Part shown: piece by piece, positions 12,378-14,914 of the stretch | Numbering within the stretch: position 1 is the first letter of the stretch | How the letters are laid out: each line of letters opens with the position of its first letter | Assembly (NCBI GenBank): GCA_902496595.1 | Contig: CABVBV010000041.1 | Location: forward strand, 1 to 14,914 | Direction of reading: 5' to 3' | DNA: 14,914 nucleotides | Source of the DNA: an uncultured Eubacteriales bacterium | Lineage (GTDB): Bacteria; Bacillota; Clostridia; Oscillospirales; Oscillospiraceae | Position numbers and translations under genes: made by a program | The notes under the pieces: model-generated | What the model was told of the DNA's origin: nothing | Seen by the model: the letters and a program-made list of their open reading frames with translations, nothing else | Database searches by the model: none

Positions 12378-12449
12378 TATTAGCAAGGTATTAGCAGGAA
12401 CCCCTTGTGACAGAGGGCTTCCAGGGGCCATTTCAAAATGCTATTAGCA
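12378..12449 (+). repeat. Three TATTAGCA direct repeats before the excisionase-like gene
   Basis: TATTAGCA occurs at 12378-12385, 12389-12396 and 12442-12449, each followed by AGG or GGG/GGA. The first two are 11 bp apart and the third is 53 bp further on, about one and five helical turns, so all face the same side of the DNA. The last copy abuts the ribosome binding site of the 12464 gene. They could be binding sites for that gene's own product, serving both excision and self-regulation. Confidence 0.5.
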
Positions 12450-12463
12450 GGGAGGATCATTTT

Positions 12464-12670
12464 ATGAGTACCAACGAAAAAGGAACGCCCCAAAGCAGAA
12501 CATACACCGTGAATGACATCGCCGCCATTCTCGGTATCGGCCGCGCTACGGCCTATAAGCTCGCCAACTCCGGAGCGTTCAAGACGATCCGAATCGGCAA
12601 CATGATCCGCATCTCTAGGAAGTCATTTGAGGACTGGCTGAAGATGGAAGAATCAGAAAGTAAACAATAA
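12464..12670 (+). CDS. Excisionase/AlpA-like helix-turn-helix protein
   Basis: A 68-residue DNA-binding protein. The stretch YTVNDIAAILGIGRATAYKL followed by ANSGAFKTIRIGNMIRISRKSFEDWL is the MerR-like winged helix of the excisionase (Xis)/AlpA families, which bend DNA at att sites to direct element excision or activate integrase genes. Start ATG 12464 lies 8 nt after GGGAGG (12450-12455); the in-frame upstream extension has no such site. It lies about 220 bp from the tRNA fragment, the expected place for Xis, though its integrase is not adjacent on this side. A good hairpin terminator follows. Confidence 0.85.
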   Translation: MSTNEKGTPQSRTYTVNDIAAILGIGRATAYKLANSGAFKTIRIGNMIRISRKSFEDWLKMEESESKQ

Positions 12671-12674
12671 GATT

Positions 12675-12720
12675 ATAGCCCGGCTCCTCTACAATGCACA
12701 GAGGTTTCCAGGCTATTTCT
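12675..12720 (+). terminator. Terminator after the excisionase-like gene
   Basis: ATAGCC (12675-12680) pairs with GGCTAT (12711-12716), and inside them CCTCT pairs with AGAGG, making an interrupted long hairpin followed by TTTCT on the plus strand. It separates the excisionase gene from the convergent DUF1848 gene, which ends at 12755. Confidence 0.6.
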
Positions 12721-12754
12721 ATGCCTATGTGTTTTTGCAGATATTGGGCTCACA

Positions 12755-13693
12755 TCAAAAATCAAACTGCATTTGATTAACAAGGCAGGAATGCATTTTA
12801 CGTTCTGTTATTTTATCATCTGGTCCAACTTCTCCTACTAAAAGCGGAGATTCCGGATTATGCTTACCGGTATTTGTAGAAACTGTTTTTGCGCTATAGT
12901 TAGCATAACAATATCGGCAACCATTCCGACAAGTGTTATAAGCACCTATATCAAGACTTTCGATACAACCACATTCAAGACGTTGGTTTTTATCTTTTCC
13001 AACCTTCAGTGGACAATTTAAAAGAGCAGCAAACAACCGATCATCTATACACCGCGCATGATCAATTCCATATTTTTGTAGATCAATACCTTCGGCGCAT
13101 GTATCCATCTTAAGCCCGTAACTTTTTGCAATTTCCACAAGGCTTTTGGCAAGTAGCTCTTGCATTTCTTGAGTAAACTTTTCGACAGAAAGTCCAGCAA
13201 TGTTTTTTTCTGTATTCCTGTAGAAGTCCAGAAAACTGATAGTGCACTTTTTAGTGTATGGTGAGAGACGTTTTGCTAACGCTTCAAAATAACGAATATG
13301 ATACTCAAAAGTATATGTTTCGTTCAAAAATATGGGATCATAGCGCCAAATCACCTTTTCCGGGCCAATTATATCAGATAACTTTTGAAAAGCGGGTATG
13401 ATAACATTATTTTTGGATGGTATTGACGCCTCTACATCTTGGCCGTAGGCATTTAAGGTGAACTGAAAATAATATGTGTAATCTTTCAAACGATCAAGTT
13501 TAGCCATCATTGGCGTGGGATTCTTGGTCCAAAAAACAATTCCATCTACAACATCAGGATGTAAACTTATTTTACTAATCTGATGCGCATTCATTGGATT
13601 TCTTACCAGTGCATACCCTTCTTTAATTCGATTGAAAAACCATTCAGAATAATATGTTGGTATATCTGTCCTCCTACTAGCGCTTATTATCAT
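12755..13693 (-). CDS. DUF1848 protein with C-terminal radical-SAM-like cysteine cluster
   Basis: The 312-residue protein matches the DUF1848 family: start MIISASRRTDIPTYYSEWFF, then GIVFWTKNPTPMM, IWRYDPIFL and ISFLDFYRNTEKN. Near the C-terminus it has C241-G-C243 and C255-R-N-G-C259-R-Y-C262, a CX3CX2C motif of the kind that holds the 4Fe-4S cluster in radical SAM enzymes, but placed at the C-terminus instead of the N-terminus. The biochemical role of the family is unknown to me. I chose ATG 13693 because it forms an ATGA overlap with the upstream gene's stop and has GAAGGTG six bases before it; the frame is open 13 codons further. Coupling to the upstream methyltransferase-like gene points to a shared pathway. 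Confidence 0.85.
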   Translation of the reverse strand: MIISASRRTDIPTYYSEWFFNRIKEGYALVRNPMNAHQISKISLHPDVVDGIVFWTKNPTPMMAKLDRLKDYTYYFQFTLNAYGQDVEASIPSKNNVIIPAFQKLSDIIGPEKVIWRYDPIFLNETYTFEYHIRYFEALAKRLSPYTKKCTISFLDFYRNTEKNIAGLSVEKFTQEMQELLAKSLVEIAKSYGLKMDTCAEGIDLQKYGIDHARCIDDRLFAALLNCPLKVGKDKNQRLECGCIESLDIGAYNTCRNGCRYCYANYSAKTVSTNTGKHNPESPLLVGEVGPDDKITERKMHSCLVNQMQFDF

Positions 13694-14577
13694 TTTTTCA
13701 CCTTCTTTATTATCAACTGGGCACTTGCACATGATGTATATGGTTCATAAGAGTCCAAATAGGAGGGATTTTTCAATACAAGATCATTTTGATCGTATTC
13801 ATCCCCATAATTATAATGTGTAGCTCTGTTGCTGTTGTTAAAATGATATTTTCTGAATTCGGTTTGAGCAATTTGAGCCAATAACTCGTCAAAATGTTCA
13901 CGTCCACCTCCCTTTTCTGTGGTAAGATTAATGTCATTTAAGATTATATATGTGTTTTCGCTCATATCAACATTAATAAATTGAGCAATTTTCGAAATAA
14001 AACTCCTGAGCTTTTCCGATTCGCAATGTTTTTCCATATCGGAAAATACATATTGGAAAATAATAAGATCAGGAACCCACTTGACCTCAACAATGGTATC
14101 TATAAGTTCAGTAACATCTTGGTAAAAGAAGTGCGCATGATATTTTGATGGATTATATTTTTTGATTTGCTTGTGTATTTCTTTCCACACCTTTTGGGCC
14201 AAATCAATACCTCGATATTCAATAGTCTCAAATTTGAATATCCCTTTTTCATTCAAATAGTCCAAAGCAAATAAGTCTGTACATGGTCCGCAACCAACGG
14301 ACATAACTCTCAAATGCTTTTTATCCCTTAAATCCTTAACCTGACCAAGCGCATAGACTAACTCCGACATGTATTTGTAAGAGTATTTGCATATATAAAA
14401 ATTGGCCATATTGGGGCAGTCATACTTTCTAGGCGCAGGAGCCGCTGTAGGCGTATGGATATAATGAAGGCATCTATCACAACGACCAGGGCAGTGTTCT
14501 TTATAAGTACAGTCCGGACATTTTCCTTTGCTCTGATATTGTTTGTGGCAGTAGCGTGTAATTTCATTGATTAACAT
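13690..14577 (-). CDS. Methyltransferase-fold protein with cysteine-rich N-terminus
   Basis: A 295-residue protein I cannot assign to a named family. Residues 1-65 hold eight cysteines (10, 20, 23, 29, 33, 36, 54, 63) with CPDC, CPGRCDRC and nearby histidines, a likely zinc ribbon or Fe-S module. From about residue 88 a Rossmann-like domain begins: VMSVGCGPCTDLFALDYL (motif I, GCGPC at 95-99), YRGIDLAQKVW (motif II), then FYQDVTEL, PDLIIFQYVFSDME and YIILNDINL, consistent with a class I SAM methyltransferase. It is AT-rich, has its own promoter upstream, and its stop overlaps the DUF1848 start by four bases. A nucleic acid or protein substrate is plausible from the metal-binding module, but this is inference. 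Confidence 0.75.
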   Translation of the reverse strand: MLINEITRYCHKQYQSKGKCPDCTYKEHCPGRCDRCLHYIHTPTAAPAPRKYDCPNMANFYICKYSYKYMSELVYALGQVKDLRDKKHLRVMSVGCGPCTDLFALDYLNEKGIFKFETIEYRGIDLAQKVWKEIHKQIKKYNPSKYHAHFFYQDVTELIDTIVEVKWVPDLIIFQYVFSDMEKHCESEKLRSFISKIAQFINVDMSENTYIILNDINLTTEKGGGREHFDELLAQIAQTEFRKYHFNNSNRATHYNYGDEYDQNDLVLKNPSYLDSYEPYTSCASAQLIIKKVKK

Positions 14578-14631
14578 ATGTTATCAACCCCTTACGCTTT
14601 GGCGAAAAATACTGATTTATAATTTGAATTC

Positions 14632-14660
14632 ATTGTACCATCGTTTCCAATGAACAGCAA
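14632..14660 (-). promoter_or_regulatory. Candidate extended -10 promoter of the cargo operon
   Basis: On the minus strand TTGCTG (14655-14660) is followed after 17 nt by TACAAT (14632-14637), preceded by TGG, which makes an extended -10. It lies 55 nt upstream of the ATG at 14577, and the message would run leftwards through both cargo genes. A ribosome-binding stretch AAGGGG sits 10 nt before that ATG. Confidence 0.5.
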
Positions 14661-14676
14661 TACATCTTTGTTTGTT

Positions 14677-14706
14677 GCGCTATAGAGTTAACCTATGGCG
14701 CTTTTT
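14677..14706 (+). terminator. Intrinsic terminator on the plus strand between cargo and rep-like gene
   Basis: GCGCTATAG (14677-14685) pairs with CTATGGCGC (14693-14701) in 9 bp with one G-U pair, 7-nt loop, followed by TTTTT (14702-14706). No plus-strand gene lies immediately upstream, so it may be left from a gene replaced by the minus-strand cargo, or it may block read-through into the rep-like gene. Confidence 0.6.
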
Positions 14707-14743
14707 CATGCTCAAAACTGCCCCGAAAGGAGTCGAAAATCCC

Positions 14744-14785
14744 ATGTTTTTTATCCACAATCAGCCGAAAGACCTCCGCCCATAG
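14744..14785 (+). CDS. 13-codon leader ORF upstream of the rep-like gene
   Basis: AAAGGAG (14726-14732) precedes an ATG by 11 nt, opening MFFIHNQPKDLRP and then a TAG. It resembles nothing I recognise and could be a leader peptide or chance. The rest of 14578-14875 holds the cargo promoter, the terminator at 14677-14706 and a GC-rich stretch (CCCCTCCGGGG, 14795-14805) that can fold into a small hairpin. Confidence 0.25.
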   Translation: MFFIHNQPKDLRP

Positions 14786-14875
14786 GTTTTCCCCTCCGGG
14801 GTATCCAAGCGGCATAGAGGCCATCTTTTCCTCGAAAATCAACACTTTTCCAGACCGCCGAAAGGAGGTGATACA

Positions 14876-14914
14876 ATGGCGGTATTTCGCATTGAGAAAA
14901 CCCGCGACTACACG
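14876..14914 (+). CDS. Probable element replication / helix-turn-helix protein (first 13 codons)
   Basis: Only MAVFRIEKTRDYT is inside the window. It follows AAAGGAGGTGAT (14861-14872), a near-perfect complement of the 16S rRNA tail, so it is a real and probably strongly translated start. Proteins in clostridial integrative conjugative elements that I recall as RepA N-terminal or helix-turn-helix replication proteins begin almost identically (MAVFR.EKTRDYTVMSN). With so few residues the assignment rests on that start and on the mobile-element context. Confidence 0.55.
   Translation, partial: MAVFRIEKTRDYT

Larger units (their letters stand above)
12238..14914. mobile_element. Left end of an integrative element (partial)
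   Basis: Evidence for an integrated element is the tRNA-Arg 3' fragment at its edge, an abrupt drop in GC compared with the genes left of 10,400, repeats beside the att site, an excisionase-like gene, and the start of a replication/helix-turn-helix protein seen in clostridial integrative conjugative elements. No integrase, relaxase or transfer gene is inside the window, so whether it is an ICE, an IME or a prophage is open. The minus-strand pair at 12755-14577 is cargo with still lower GC than its surroundings, possibly a separate insertion. Confidence 0.7.

Noticed and set aside
1..14914. CRISPR array or insertion sequence with transposase
   Set aside because: No regularly spaced repeat of 25-40 bases and no transposase-like reading frame was found on either strand.

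Overview
The window looks like chromosomal DNA of a GC-rich anaerobic member of the Clostridia (Bacillota), with an integrated mobile element at its right end. The pointers are a TPP riboswitch-controlled thiamine salvage locus, strong GGAGG-type ribosome binding sites, frequent ATA and AGG codons despite high GC, a TM287/288-type ABC exporter pair, and a short protein start typical of clostridial integrative elements. Lineage is inferred from gene content only; there is no rRNA in the window.

Left part (1-4090, all minus strand). Reading leftwards, a LysR regulator is followed by a consensus promoter, a TPP riboswitch, an intrinsic terminator and thiE. Next comes an XRE-type regulator with a membrane domain and its own promoter, then thiD and the start of a cytX-type hydroxymethylpyrimidine (HMP) transporter, which runs off the window. 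CytX would import HMP, ThiD would phosphorylate it twice, and ThiE would join HMP-PP to thiazole phosphate to give thiamine phosphate. The riboswitch directly controls only thiE; the XRE gene separates it from thiD-cytX.

Middle part (4200-10390, plus strand). Divergent from the LysR gene is a two-gene heterodimeric ABC exporter. The second half-transporter has two in-frame lesions: about 45 residues are missing from the membrane domain, and the end of the ATPase domain is replaced by a GNAT acetyltransferase. A second GNAT gene follows. After a terminator there is a well-formed promoter with a perfect inverted-repeat operator, then two class I methyltransferases, the second with two membrane helices.

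Region 10390-12200 holds a strong promoter driving a 30-codon ORF that looks like a cut-off MreB start, an attenuator-like leader, and a MATE efflux gene of visibly lower GC. A terminator follows, shared with a convergent tRNA.

Right part (12196-14914) is an AT-richer integrated element. It begins at a 3' fragment of a tRNA-Arg(CCU) gene, the likely att site. It carries repeats that may bind recombination proteins, an excisionase/AlpA-like gene, a minus-strand two-gene operon (a cysteine-rich N-terminus fused to a methyltransferase fold, translationally coupled to a DUF1848 protein with a C-terminal CX3CX2C cluster), and the first 13 codons of a probable replication or helix-turn-helix protein. 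The DUF1848/methyltransferase pair is the best candidate for an undescribed system here; its function is not known to me.
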